Origin: Psychromonas marina
GTDB taxonomy: Bacteria; Pseudomonadota; Gammaproteobacteria; Enterobacterales; Psychromonadaceae
DNA: 50,938 nt
Direction of reading: 5' to 3'
Assembly (NCBI RefSeq): GCF_030161115.1
Contig: NZ_BSPQ01000030.1
Coordinates: forward strand, 1 to 50,938
Part shown: piece by piece, positions 29,098 through 37,986 of the stretch
Layout: the number at the start of each line of letters is the position of its first letter
Numbering within the stretch: position 1 is the first letter of the stretch
The notes under the pieces: generated by a model
Told to the model about the DNA's origin: nothing
Seen by the model: the letters and a program-made list of their open reading frames with translations, nothing else
The model's database searches: none
Translations under genes and position numbers: made by a program

Positions 29098-29634
29098 ATG
29101 GCGCCACCTAACAGACGTAAAAAGAGCGCTCCAGCTAAAAAAACTAGGCGCAGTGCGCCTAAACGCCCAAACAAAAAAGGCAAGCAGGGTTTCCCTTTTT
29201 TAGCTGTTGGCATTGCGATCATGCTTTCAACTTTCATTGGCTATTTCATCTTTGCAGTAGATAAGCCTGCGCCTATTGTAGAGACCGTGAAAAAACAGAC
29301 CATTAAAAAAGAGGAATCACTACCAGAGAAACCTCAGCCTAAATGGCAGTATGAAAAATCACTGCCAAGTAAAGAGGTGATTGTTGAGATTCCAGAGGTC
29401 GAAAAGAATACACGTCCTTACCAGATGCAATGTGGCTCTTTTAGGCAACAGAATGATGCTGAATCACTAAAAGCACGTATCGCTTTTCAAGGGTTAAATA
29501 GTACGGTGAAAAAAACGGGATCCTGGTATCGCGTTATTTTAGGTCCCTATGAAAGAAAGCGATTAGCAGAGAAAGATCGACATAAACTGCAACGCGCAAA
29601 AATTAATGGCTGCCAAGTTTGGTATTGGCGATGA
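29098..29634 (+). CDS. ftsN: FtsN-like cell division protein (SPOR domain)
   Basis: A 178-residue bitopic protein. A very basic cytoplasmic tail (1-32) is followed by one membrane segment (about 33-52), a linker rich in Lys, Glu and Pro, and a C-terminal SPOR domain (about 105-178; YQMQCGSFRQQNDAESLKARI, YRVILGPY). SPOR domains bind denuded glycan at the septum. It is much shorter than E. coli FtsN (319), mainly in the linker. The argS-ftsN-hslVU neighbourhood supports the identity. Confidence 0.88.
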   Translation: MAPPNRRKKSAPAKKTRRSAPKRPNKKGKQGFPFLAVGIAIMLSTFIGYFIFAVDKPAPIVETVKKQTIKKEESLPEKPQPKWQYEKSLPSKEVIVEIPEVEKNTRPYQMQCGSFRQQNDAESLKARIAFQGLNSTVKKTGSWYRVILGPYERKRLAEKDRHKLQRAKINGCQVWYWR

Positions 29635-29671
29635 TTATTAAACAACATTAACCATTGATTAATAACAACTA

Positions 29672-29705
29672 TAGAAAAGGATAAATAAATATTTATCCTT
29701 TTCTA
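29672..29705 (+). terminator. Terminator after argS-ftsN
   Basis: A perfect 16-bp inverted repeat (TAGAAAAGGATAAATA and its complement) with a 2-nt centre, so the real loop is somewhat larger. It lies 38 bp after the ftsN stop and is followed by a T-rich stretch. Confidence 0.7.
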
Positions 29706-29716
29706 TTTTATCCCCC

Positions 29717-29744
29717 CTTGAAATTCCTACGATCTCCCCTATAT
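29717..29744 (+). promoter_or_regulatory. Sigma-32 heat-shock promoter of hslVU
   Basis: CTTGAAA (29717-29723) is followed after 12 bp by CCCCTATAT (29736-29744). The sigma-32 consensus is CTTGAAA, 11-16 bp, CCCCATnT. It lies 35 bp before the hslV start. E. coli hslVU is a known heat-shock operon. Confidence 0.8.
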
Positions 29745-29778
29745 CTATTAAATACACTTCAATGAACAGGTAATTAAA

Positions 29779-30330
29779 ATGACAACTATTGTTTCAGTTC
29801 GCCGTGGCAACCAAGTGGTTGTGGGTGGTGACGGTCAAGTTTCTCTCGGAAATACAGTCATGAAAGGTAATGCACGTAAGGTGCATCGTTTATATAACAA
29901 TCAGGTTATCGCAGGTTTTGCAGGCGGTACAGCAGATGCATTCACGTTATTAGAACGTTTTGAAGCTAAATTACAAGCACATCAAGGTAACTTAGAGCGC
30001 GCAGCCGTTGAGCTTGCTAAAGACTGGCGTACCGACAAAATGTTACGCAAATTAGAAGCACTATTAGCTGTTGCGGATAAAAATCACTCTTACATTATCA
30101 CTGGTAACGGTGATGTGGTTCGTCCAGAGAATGACCTTATCGCCATCGGCTCAGGTGGTAACTTTGCACAATCAGCAGCAACTGCATTATTAGAAAATAC
30201 TGATTTAGATGCGAAAACAATCGTAGAGAAAGCATTAACTATCGCAGGTAATATCTGTGTATTCACCAATACTAACCAAACTATTGAAGTGATTGATTTT
30301 GATCTCACTAACGATAGTAGCGATAAATAG
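29779..30330 (+). CDS. hslV: HslV, ATP-dependent protease peptidase subunit
   Basis: A 183-residue threonine peptidase of the proteasome type. After loss of Met the N-terminal Thr (TTIVSVRR) is the nucleophile; [28 protein letters not shown] and [14 protein letters not shown] blocks are typical. It forms a double ring capped by HslU. It lies 9 bp before hslU and after a heat-shock promoter. A few residues longer than E. coli HslV (176). Confidence 0.97.
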   Translation: MTTIVSVRRGNQVVVGGDGQVSLGNTVMKGNARKVHRLYNNQVIAGFAGGTADAFTLLERFEAKLQAHQGNLERAAVELAKDWRTDKMLRKLEALLAVADKNHSYIITGNGDVVRPENDLIAIGSGGNFAQSAATALLENTDLDAKTIVEKALTIAGNICVFTNTNQTIEVIDFDLTNDSSDK

Positions 30331-30339
30331 GATAATAAT

Positions 30340-31680
30340 ATGTCAGATTTGACTCCAAAACAGATAAAACACGAATTAGACCGTCATATCATTGGTCAAA
30401 GCAAAGCTAAACGTGCCGTTGCTATCGCATTGCGTAACCGCTGGCGCCGCATGCAACTTAACGAAGATATTCGTCAAGAAGTAACCCCTAAAAACATTCT
30501 CATGATCGGTCCAACGGGTGTTGGTAAAACAGAAATTGCACGCCGTCTTGCTAAACTTGCGAACGCACCATTTATTAAAGTTGAAGCAACTAAATTTACT
30601 GAAGTAGGATATGTCGGTAAAGAAGTTGAAACAATCATTCGTGACCTCGTTGATGTATCTATTAAGATCACTCGCGAACAAGAGATGAAAAAAGTAACCG
30701 CTAAAGCTGAAGATTTAGCGGAAGACAAAATTTTAGATATCTTAATTCCACCGGCTAAAACAACAAGTGAGTGGGATACAAGCGGCGATACGGTTGAAGA
30801 AGGCGCTGCACGTCAATCATTCCGTAAAAAACTACGTGAAGGCAAACTGGACGATAAAGAGATTGAAGTAGATGTGCCTGCACCACAAATGGGTGTAGAG
30901 ATCATGGCACCTCCTGGTATGGAAGAGATGACCAACCAGCTACAGGGTATGTTCCAAAACCTATCTGGTAAAAATGAAAGCAGCAAACGCAAAATGAAAA
31001 TCAAAGATGCGTTAAAAGCAATTATCGAATCAGAAGCTGCGAGTCTTGTTAATCAAGAAGACCTAAAAGAGCGTGCTATTTTTGCCGCAGAAAACAACGG
31101 CATCGTATTTATTGATGAGATAGATAAAATATGTAAACGTGGTGATAGTAGTGGCCCTGATGTTTCTCGTGAAGGCGTACAACGTGACTTACTACCTTTA
31201 ATTGAAGGTTCTACGGTAAGCACTAAACACGGTATGGTTAAAACTGATCACATGTTATTTATCGGTTCAGGTGCATTCCAAATCGCAAAACCTTCTGACA
31301 TGATTCCAGAGTTACAAGGTCGTATGCCGATTCGTGTAGAGCTAGAAGCGCTTAAAGAGGAAGACTTAGCACGTATCCTAACGGAACCGAAAGCATCGCT
31401 TAGCGAGCAGTACCAAGCGCTATTAGCAACCGAAGGTGTAAGCATTGAATTCACTCAAGGTGGTATCGATAAAATTGCTAAATCAGCATGGCATGTTAAT
31501 GAAACGACTGAAAACATTGGTGCTCGTCGTTTGCATACATTAATGGAACGCATTATGGATGAACTATCCTATGAAGCGTCAGATCGCCACGGTGACTCTA
31601 TCGTTATTGATGAAGCTTATGTGGCAAACGCATTAGATGAATTGGTAGAAAATGAAGATTTAAGTCGTTACATTTTATAA
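30340..31680 (+). CDS. hslU: HslU, ATPase of the HslVU protease
   Basis: A 446-residue AAA+ unfoldase (Clp/Hsp100 family). The Walker A motif GPTGVGKT is at 57-64, Walker B is [10 protein letters not shown], and the sensor 2 arginine lies in [13 protein letters not shown]. The inserted I domain (about 110-235) is complete. The C-terminal LSRYIL tail, which docks into HslV, is conserved. Length matches E. coli (443). Heat-shock operon with hslV. Confidence 0.98.
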   Translation: MSDLTPKQIKHELDRHIIGQSKAKRAVAIALRNRWRRMQLNEDIRQEVTPKNILMIGPTGVGKTEIARRLAKLANAPFIKVEATKFTEVGYVGKEVETIIRDLVDVSIKITREQEMKKVTAKAEDLAEDKILDILIPPAKTTSEWDTSGDTVEEGAARQSFRKKLREGKLDDKEIEVDVPAPQMGVEIMAPPGMEEMTNQLQGMFQNLSGKNESSKRKMKIKDALKAIIESEAASLVNQEDLKERAIFAAENNGIVFIDEIDKICKRGDSSGPDVSREGVQRDLLPLIEGSTVSTKHGMVKTDHMLFIGSGAFQIAKPSDMIPELQGRMPIRVELEALKEEDLARILTEPKASLSEQYQALLATEGVSIEFTQGGIDKIAKSAWHVNETTENIGARRLHTLMERIMDELSYEASDRHGDSIVIDEAYVANALDELVENEDLSRYIL

Positions 31681-31705
31681 TTTAATAACGACGACTTTTA
31701 GCTTA

Positions 31706-31739
31706 AAACGCTAACAAAGAAATTTGTTAGCGTTTTTTT
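31706..31739 (+). terminator. Terminator of hslVU
   Basis: AAAACGCTAACAAA, loop GAAA-like, TTTGTTAGCGTTTTTTT: a long stem followed by a T-run, 25 bp after the hslU stop. Confidence 0.9.
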
Positions 31740-31756
31740 ATAAGCTTAATAAATAG

Positions 31757-31788
31757 AAAAGCCGCTAGCGAGGTAAATCACTAACGGC
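31757..31788 (-). terminator. Terminator of mtlR
   Basis: On the minus strand GCCGTTAG and CTAGCGGC form a stem with a 12-nt loop and one mismatch or wobble pair, followed by TTTT. It lies about 65 bp after the mtlR stop. Confidence 0.55.
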
Positions 31789-31853
31789 ATATAAGCACAC
31801 TTTTAATAAATATTATTATTGATAAAATGCAGACCTAACCAATAAACATCAAA

Positions 31854-32390
31854 TTACCAAAATGGACTCTCTTTATCTAACGCTTCACAAAGCGAGATTA
31901 TTGCCAGCGCTAATGAAGATTTAATGACCTGTTGCTGCCTATCTACCTGCATTTGATAAAAAATTAAATCAATATCATCCTGTGCTGCAGAAATTGACTC
32001 AAAGGACTGCATATTCATTTTTTTAGATATATGAAGGTCCTGAATCGCACTAACAATAACAGGGTCAGTAAAAGTATAATCTGCACTATCGTTGTTTAAC
32101 AAACTCTTTAGTTTTATCATCCCCTCTATATCGTGATAAATAGTCTGAGGAACAACTCCTAGACCAAATAATAGCTTCAACCGAACAGACAATTCACCCA
32201 AGGGGCCAGAATTTTGTAATAAAGGTCCAACCACTGATTGAACTGCAAAATCATTTTTTAGAAAAACACGCTCAATTAAGATTTGAATCACTTGCTCAAA
32301 AACATCAACAGCGGAGATAAAAAAGCCACGAACGGTTAAACTCGCATTCAAATATTCTAGTATTTCATTTTCTTGTAGTTTGTTTGACAT
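31854..32390 (-). CDS. mtlR: MtlR, mannitol operon repressor
   Basis: A 178-residue all-helical MtlR-family regulator, close in length to E. coli MtlR (195). The FEQVIQILIERVFLKNDFAVQSVVGPLLQNSGPLGELSVRLKLLFGLGV stretch is the family signature. E. coli MtlR represses mtlADR but has no known DNA-binding domain and probably acts through other proteins. It is the last gene of mtlA-mtlD-mtlR. A GC-rich hairpin (32414-32433) lies in the 48-bp gap after mtlD. Confidence 0.9.
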   Translation of the reverse strand: MSNKLQENEILEYLNASLTVRGFFISAVDVFEQVIQILIERVFLKNDFAVQSVVGPLLQNSGPLGELSVRLKLLFGLGVVPQTIYHDIEGMIKLKSLLNNDSADYTFTDPVIVSAIQDLHISKKMNMQSFESISAAQDDIDLIFYQMQVDRQQQVIKSSLALAIISLCEALDKESPFW

Positions 32391-32438
32391 AAGCTCTGCA
32401 GAGTTAAGTGATGCGGGGAACTAAGCCCCGCTATATTT

Positions 32439-33581
32439 TTAGTCCATCGCTAAATATAATTTTTCAATTTTTATCGCCTCATCACTTTCTGGCGCTAAAC
32501 CTGTATATTTTGCAAGTGTTGCGATAAAGCCAATGCTCACTAATGATGTTTGCAACTCAATTGCTTGTGGATCATCGCTGTTTTGATATTTAAATGCTGC
32601 GGCAATTCCTTTTAATAACATATCATTAGCAATACCATACTCAATAGTACCCAATAATGGCTTGATTAAGCGATCATTTTCTCCAAGTTTTCGAATTGGT
32701 TGGCGTCCAACGCGATCGATCTCGTCATGCAGGTAAGGGTTAGCAAAACGACCAATAATTTTTTCGATATAAGCACTGTGTGAATCACGATCAAAGTCAT
32801 AGCGCTTAATCAATACCTCACCACTCTCTTGCATCGCTTGTTTTACCTGCGCACAAATAGCTTCATCATCAATCGCCTCTTTCACGGTCTTATGACCCAC
32901 TAGCGCACCGAGATAAGCGGTCATGATATGACCGGTGTTAAGGGTAAACAATTTACGTTCAATAAAAGCCATTAAGTTATCGGTTTTTTGCATGCCATCA
33001 ATAACTGGAATTTCACCTTTGAATTGCTGCTCATCAACAATCCATTCACTAAAGCTTTCCACTGTCACTTCAAGCGGATCGTTAGATTCAGAGGGAGGTA
33101 CAATACGATCAACAGCTGAGTCAACAAAACCAACCAAGCGTTCTGTTTGCTCATGGTATTTTTCATCTAAATGCTTATAAACCTCTTTTTTAAGAAAAGT
33201 GGTTCCGCGGATCATATTTTCACATGCAATGATATTCAATGCAGCTTCATTTTTTGTATCAAAACGTAATGCTAAGCTTTGTGCAATGGTTTTTGCAATA
33301 ATGACTAATACATTTGGTCCAACTGCTGTGGTAATTAAATCTGTTTCACTCAATACAGTTACAAGTTCATCGCTCGTAGAGTTAATTGCACTTACACCAG
33401 AAACAACTTCTGTTTTACATTCAGAGCCAACAACTTTTACATTATAAGTATTCAAGCTTTTTAATAAACTTACGACTTGTTCATCAACATCAGCAAAAGT
33501 AACAGCGATACCAGCATCCGCTAATAATTTACCAATAAAGCCGCGCCCTATATTACCTGCGCCAAAATGAACTGATTTCAT
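32439..33581 (-). CDS. mtlD: Mannitol-1-phosphate 5-dehydrogenase
   Basis: A 380-residue NAD enzyme that turns mannitol-1-phosphate into fructose-6-phosphate. The Rossmann motif [14 protein letters not shown] is at the N-terminus. The catalytic lysine region [11 protein letters not shown] and the [12 protein letters not shown] strand that selects NAD are visible. Length equals E. coli MtlD (382). It follows mtlA and shares its promoter, but a terminator-like hairpin sits between them. Confidence 0.96.
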   Translation of the reverse strand: MKSVHFGAGNIGRGFIGKLLADAGIAVTFADVDEQVVSLLKSLNTYNVKVVGSECKTEVVSGVSAINSTSDELVTVLSETDLITTAVGPNVLVIIAKTIAQSLALRFDTKNEAALNIIACENMIRGTTFLKKEVYKHLDEKYHEQTERLVGFVDSAVDRIVPPSESNDPLEVTVESFSEWIVDEQQFKGEIPVIDGMQKTDNLMAFIERKLFTLNTGHIMTAYLGALVGHKTVKEAIDDEAICAQVKQAMQESGEVLIKRYDFDRDSHSAYIEKIIGRFANPYLHDEIDRVGRQPIRKLGENDRLIKPLLGTIEYGIANDMLLKGIAAAFKYQNSDDPQAIELQTSLVSIGFIATLAKYTGLAPESDEAIKIEKLYLAMD

Positions 33582-33614
33582 GATTTTTTCCTTCTAAATA
33601 ATTATCGTTAAACG

Positions 33615-33642
33615 AAAAACGCTGGTAAAAACCAGCGTTTTT
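33615..33642 (-). terminator. Terminator-like hairpin between mtlA and mtlD
   Basis: AAAAACGCTGG, a 6-nt loop and CCAGCGTTTTT form an 11-bp stem; on the minus strand it ends in TTTTT. It lies in the 75-bp gap between the EIIA end of mtlA and mtlD. It could lower read-through into mtlD or protect the upstream mRNA. Confidence 0.65.
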
Positions 33643-33656
33643 ATTGCTCTATTTTT

Positions 33657-34097
33657 TTAACTTAATATGCTCAATACTTTTTGAACGTCTTTACTATTGA
33701 TTAACGCTTCAATAGCATCAGGATCATCCAATGCGTTTGTGATAGTCGTAATAACGCTAATATGCTCATCATTTTTAGCAGCAATACCGATAACCAATTT
33801 AGCGATATCATCTTCATCATCACCAAACAATACGCCTTCTGAGTATTGGCAAACAACAATACCTGTCTTAATAACACTCTCTTTTGCTTCAATAGTGCCG
33901 TGTGGTACTGCAATCGATTCACCAAGATAAGTTGTTACTAATTTTTCTCGGTCAAACATACCTTGTATATAAGCAGGCTCTGCATAACCCAGTTTTACTA
34001 GTTGCTCACCCGCAAATTGAATCGCTTCCTGCTTGTTATTTGCTTTTAAGCCTAAGTGAATATTTTTGGCTGCTAATTCAAAGACCGGTTTTTTTTT
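33657..34097 (-). pseudogene. mtlA: EIIA domain of mannitol PTS permease, out of frame with mtlA
   Basis: The reading frame from the A9 run to 33657 encodes an EIIA-Mtl domain. It reads FELAAKNIHLGLKANN, a segment matching IQFAGEQLVKLGY, DREKLVTTYLGESIAVPHGT with the phosphorylated His, and LVIGIAAKNDEH. It matches the C-terminal third of E. coli MtlA and carries straight on from the EIICB part in another frame. Within this frame the first ATG is at 33959; starting there would drop the first helix of the fold. No other ATG, GTG or TTG serves the whole domain, so it is probably made only as a fusion (by slippage) or is a damaged gene. Confidence 0.8.
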
Positions 34098-35533
34098 GTC
34101 TCTTCAACAGGTGAAGACGTTGCTGCTGATGCACCTTGTGCAGCAACAAGTTCCGCTACAAGACCATCATAAAGCGCACTATCTAAGAAGTTAGTTAGTG
34201 ATAGATGCTTAGCTTGTGCAACCTGTTTAATGGCACGTGGCGTTAGATCTTTATGCGTAATAACAATATCAACATCACCAGGTAAATTGTTAATTGCTAA
34301 ATTAGTCACGCTAATATTAAGACCTGCTGATTTTACTTTTTTAGCCAGTAAGCTTGCACCCATTGCACTTGACCCCATACCAGCATCACAAGCAACGATA
34401 ATATTAGTGACGTCAGCCATATTGATCTCACCACCTTTAGCTGCGCTAGTGTTTTTAAGATCTTTCATTTGGTTAGCAGCTTCAGCTAATTTGTCGCCTT
34501 CATCTTCACCTGTATCTTTTTGCGTTTTCATTAATAAAGAAGCAACAATAAATGATACTGATGCCGATGCCGCAACTGATAGTAATACACCAATTAAAGA
34601 AGCTTTTGGCGTCATAATTAATACAGCAAAAATAGAACCAGGAGATGCAGGAGAGATAAGACCAGCATTAAACATAGTTAGTGTGAATACACCTGTCGCA
34701 CCACCTGCAATGACAGCAAGGATTAAACGAGGATTCATTAATACGTATGGGAAGTAAATCTCATGGATACCACCAAAGAAGTGGATGATTGTCGCGCCGC
34801 CAGCTGTTTGCTTAGCAGTACCTTTACCAAATACCATGTATGCAAGTAATAAACCTAAACCAGGACCAGGATTTGCTTCAATTAAGAAGAAAATTGACTG
34901 ACCAACTTCAGACGATTGCTGAATACCTAAAGGAGAGAAAATACCGTGGTTGATTGCGTTATTTAAGAAAAGAATTTTAGCAGGTTCAACAAAGATAGAT
35001 GTGAGAGGCAATAATCCAGCTTCAACTAAACTATTAACACCAAATGCAAGGCCTTCAGATAGTGCATTTACAAAAGGACCAATGAAGTAGTATGAAAGGA
35101 TAGCTAAAATCATACCGATAATACCGGCAGAGAAGTTATTTACTAACATCTCAAAACCACTTTTCACTTTACCGTGAACAGCAGCATCAAATTTTTTGAT
35201 TGCCCAGCCGCCTAATGGACCAACCATCATTGCGCCCATGAACATCGGAATCTCGGTACCAACGATAACACCCATCGTCGTGATAGCACCAACAACACCA
35301 CCTCGATCACCGCCGATTAATTTACCACCTGTAAAACCAATTAATAATGGCAGCAGGTATTTAATCATGGGGCCAACTAATTGCGATAACCCTTCGTTAG
35401 GAATCCAACCTGTTGGGATAAATAGTGCGGTTATAAAACCCCACGCAATAAATGCCCCAATGTTTGGCATAACCATATTTGACAAAAATCTACCAAAATT
35501 TTGTACCTTAATCTTCGATTCTGATGATATCAT
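34073..35533 (-). CDS. mtlA: Mannitol PTS permease, EIICB part (frame broken before EIIA)
   Basis: The 486-residue EIICB portion of the mannitol phosphotransferase permease. EIIC (about 1-345) begins KVQNFGRFLSNMVMPNIGAF with many membrane segments and includes the GGIHEIYFPYV substrate motif. EIIB (about 378-465) has the phospho-cysteine in IVACDAGMGSSAMG. After PVEETKK the frame leaves the family sequence and stops; the EIIA sequence goes on in another frame after nine A (34089-34097). The frame is open up to 35611, but the ATG at 35533 gives the E. coli-like start. It takes up mannitol as mannitol-1-phosphate. Two CRP-like sites lie upstream. Confidence 0.93.
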   Translation of the reverse strand: MISSESKIKVQNFGRFLSNMVMPNIGAFIAWGFITALFIPTGWIPNEGLSQLVGPMIKYLLPLLIGFTGGKLIGGDRGGVVGAITTMGVIVGTEIPMFMGAMMVGPLGGWAIKKFDAAVHGKVKSGFEMLVNNFSAGIIGMILAILSYYFIGPFVNALSEGLAFGVNSLVEAGLLPLTSIFVEPAKILFLNNAINHGIFSPLGIQQSSEVGQSIFFLIEANPGPGLGLLLAYMVFGKGTAKQTAGGATIIHFFGGIHEIYFPYVLMNPRLILAVIAGGATGVFTLTMFNAGLISPASPGSIFAVLIMTPKASLIGVLLSVAASASVSFIVASLLMKTQKDTGEDEGDKLAEAANQMKDLKNTSAAKGGEINMADVTNIIVACDAGMGSSAMGASLLAKKVKSAGLNISVTNLAINNLPGDVDIVITHKDLTPRAIKQVAQAKHLSLTNFLDSALYDGLVAELVAAQGASAATSSPVEETKKNRSLN

Positions 35534-35698
35534 ATCCTTTCCCCACTCCGTGTAATATTCAATAATGTTAGTTAAACGGTTCGCCAAAACCGCTAATTGC
35601 TTTAGACACAATTAATTTAGCACACAATCTGAAATATGAAATAGAGTGGGGTTTTCTGTGATCTGCAGTATAAAAAACAACCAGAAAGCAAGCCTAGC

Positions 35699-35714
35699 AG
35701 TGATCTACATCACT
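35699..35714. promoter_or_regulatory. CRP-like site upstream of mtlA
   Basis: AGTGATCTACATCACT is a symmetrical site of the GTGA-N6-TCAC form, close to the CRP consensus TGTGA-N6-TCACA. It lies about 165 bp before the mtlA start. mtlADR is CRP-activated in E. coli. Confidence 0.65.
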
Positions 35715-35867
35715 TAAATGAACTGTAATTTTACAACAATTGTATAATCCTCAGCTTCAAACCAACAAAAAAGAGACATTCATCACAAAAATAAATCACA
35801 CCAACACAACGAAAAAGAGAGGCCCGTCACACTTAATATTGAGTCAATATCCAATTTCAATATTTCC

Positions 35868-35883
35868 AGTGACATATATCACA
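35868..35883. promoter_or_regulatory. Second CRP-like site upstream of mtlA
   Basis: AGTGACATATATCACA matches the CRP consensus at nine of ten key bases. It lies about 335 bp before mtlA and about 235 bp after eda. Apart from the two CRP-like sites and the eda terminator I see nothing else definite in 35534-36119. Confidence 0.65.
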
Positions 35884-36042
35884 CTGTAAACTCTTGTCGT
35901 TTTGATGCGATGTTTTTTTATTACACAAGTTAAAATAGATCTTGAATCAGCCCCACTTACATAATGGTTATTTTTTATAAAATATATTTGTATTATTCCT
36001 CACCTACTGGGCAAGAAAACATCACGTACACTTGTAAAAAAG

Positions 36043-36083
36043 AACAAAAAAAACCACCTACTTGAAAACAAGCTAGGTGGTTT
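36043..36083 (-). terminator. Terminator of kdgK-eda
   Basis: On the minus strand AAACCACCTA and TAGGTGGTTT form a stem with an inner CTTG/CAAG pair, followed by a run of eight T. It lies about 37 bp after the eda stop. Confidence 0.85.
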
Positions 36084-36119
36084 AGTTATGAAGAAAAACG
36101 CTTCTCTTACAAAAGATTA

Positions 36120-36743
36120 TTATGCAAGTGCAGCAACGGCTTCTTTAACTAGAACGCCGATTTTTTCCCATTCTTGATTATCAATTAAATCAGCAGGGAC
36201 CATCCAAGTACCACCACATGCAAGTACAGCATCGATGTCTAAGTACTCGTTGATGTTAGCTGGAGAAACACCACCAGTAGGCATGAAGCTTACTGGGTAA
36301 ACAGCTGTTAGTGATTTCAGCATTGAAACACCACCAGAAGGGCCAGCAGGGAAGAATTTAAGGGTAGTTAAACCCATTTCCATCGCTTGCTCAACTAAAG
36401 ACGGGTTGTTTACGCCAGGGATGATAGGCATGTTGCGTTGTAGACAGTATCTAACCGTTGTTGGGTTAAAACCAGGGCTAACGACGAAATCAACACCAGC
36501 GTCAATTGCTTCGTCAACTGTTGCGCTAGTTAGTACAGTACCAGCACCAATTAACATCTCAGGGAAAGCAGCACGCATGTTTTTGATTGCTTGAGCAGCA
36601 GCTGGTGTACGGAAAGTGATTTCAGCACATGGCATGCCATTTTCTACTAATACTTTACCTAGTGGCACAGCATCTTCAGCGTTTTTAATAGCAATAACAG
36701 GGATCACTTTAAGTGACTGTAATTTTTCATTTAATGTTGTCAT
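36120..36743 (-). CDS. eda: 2-keto-3-deoxy-6-phosphogluconate aldolase
   Basis: A 207-residue class I aldolase that splits KDPG into pyruvate and glyceraldehyde-3-phosphate. The Schiff-base lysine is in TTLKFFPAGPSGG and the catalytic Glu in CAEITFRT; GAGTVLT and VSPGFNP are other family blocks. Length is near E. coli Eda (213). It follows kdgK by 24 bp, and the pair performs the last two steps of alginate and other uronate breakdown. Confidence 0.96.
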   Translation of the reverse strand: MTTLNEKLQSLKVIPVIAIKNAEDAVPLGKVLVENGMPCAEITFRTPAAAQAIKNMRAAFPEMLIGAGTVLTSATVDEAIDAGVDFVVSPGFNPTTVRYCLQRNMPIIPGVNNPSLVEQAMEMGLTTLKFFPAGPSGGVSMLKSLTAVYPVSFMPTGGVSPANINEYLDIDAVLACGGTWMVPADLIDNQEWEKIGVLVKEAVAALA

Positions 36744-36767
36744 TTTACATCCTAATAATTTTAAAAA

Positions 36768-37697
36768 TTAATCTACAAATGGTGCAGTAAATTGTGCGTC
36801 AATTAACGCGCCTTTATGCTGAATAACAGTACCAGCTAGCTGATGCCCTTTTTTAGCAGAAACTTCACTGGTTTCGCCTAATACACGTTTTGCCATGTAA
36901 CCCGCAGCAAATGAATCGCCAGCAGCCGTTGTATCAACGACATTAGCAACTTTAGTTGCTGGCACACTGATAGTTTCATCAGCAGTAACGATCATACACT
37001 CACCGCCACCACGTTTAATTACGATTTCTTCAACACCTAGATCACGTGTACGAGTAAGACATTCTTCTAACTCAACATCGCCAAATAAAGCTTGTTCATC
37101 ATCAAATGTTAATAGACCAGTATTGGTTACAGATAAGATGCGTTTGAAGCTTTCAGCAGCTTCTTCAGCAGAGTTCCATAGCTTAGGACGGTAGTTATTG
37201 TCGAAATAAACCTTGCCACCCGCTGCTTTACAGCGACCTAATAGATCATAAAGTTTTTCACGGCTCGCTGGGGATAAAATCGCTACGCTAATACCTGATA
37301 AGTAGATAGCATCTTGTGCTACTAGTTGATCAATTAACTCTTCGCTCGCAGTTTCAAGCCAGAATTTAGCTGCAGCATCGTTGCGCCAGTAAATAAAGCT
37401 ACGCTCACCCGTTTCATCAGTTTCAACCATGTATAGACCAGGTTGTTTCGTCGCAGAGCGTTGTACAAATTGCGTGTTTATGCCTTCAGCATTCCAATTA
37501 TCAATCATTTCTTGACTGATTTTATCTTGGCCTAATGCAGTCACATAACTAACATTAACACCTTTCCCCGCAGTTAAGCGTGATAAATATACGGCAGTGT
37601 TTAACGTATCACCACCAAAACCTTGGCGGAAGTTATCTCCTTCATGCAATAATTCAATCATGCACTCGCCAATTAAAGCGATATTTAGGTCAGTCAT
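36768..37697 (-). CDS. kdgK: 2-keto-3-deoxygluconate kinase
   Basis: A 309-residue PfkB-family sugar kinase that phosphorylates KDG to KDPG. The start IALIGECMIELLHEGDNFRQGFGGDTLNTAVYLSRL is typical of KdgK. The catalytic C-terminal motif is TTAAGDSFAAGYMAKRV, with the Asp base. GGGGTAAATA precedes the ATG. It is in an operon with eda and downstream of the symporter gene; the gap before it (37698-37986) holds only a short GC-rich hairpin at 37938-37959. Confidence 0.95.
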   Translation of the reverse strand: MTDLNIALIGECMIELLHEGDNFRQGFGGDTLNTAVYLSRLTAGKGVNVSYVTALGQDKISQEMIDNWNAEGINTQFVQRSATKQPGLYMVETDETGERSFIYWRNDAAAKFWLETASEELIDQLVAQDAIYLSGISVAILSPASREKLYDLLGRCKAAGGKVYFDNNYRPKLWNSAEEAAESFKRILSVTNTGLLTFDDEQALFGDVELEECLTRTRDLGVEEIVIKRGGGECMIVTADETISVPATKVANVVDTTAAGDSFAAGYMAKRVLGETSEVSAKKGHQLAGTVIQHKGALIDAQFTAPFVD

Positions 37698-37937
37698 TAT
37701 TTACCCCTATTTTATAAAAAGTCAGCAACACTAATTGCTTTTTTAAGTGCAAATTCATTCTATTTATTCGGTTTTTTGGCCATAGAAAAAATTGTGCTTA
37801 ATAATATGGTTATCTTTTGTTGCGTCTTTTACACATCAATCAACGTATCAATTTTAGAGTGCTTATCTGCTATTTGAGCAACTCAATTGTGGTTGACTCA
37901 ACAGTAATTCAATTATTATATAGCGCCATAATTGAGT

Positions 37938-37959
37938 AGTGAGGAGCAAGCTCCCCACT
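37938..37959 (-). other. Short hairpin after the symporter gene
   Basis: AGTGAGGAGC and GCTCCCCACT pair with one mismatch around a 2-nt centre, 28 bp after the symporter stop. There is no T-run, so it is probably an mRNA 3' end structure rather than a strong terminator. Confidence 0.4.
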
Positions 37960-37986
37960 AACAAATCATCTAAAGACTAAGCCAAA

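Noticed and set aside
34230..34757. Plus-strand frame of 175 codons
   Set aside because: Antisense of mtlA, whose protein clearly matches the mannitol permease. The long frame is a product of codon use in the membrane protein.
35981..35998. Further TTGTAnTACAA site near eda (TTGTATTATTC)
   Set aside because: Only eight of eleven positions agree and the symmetry is lost on one side; likely chance in AT-rich DNA.
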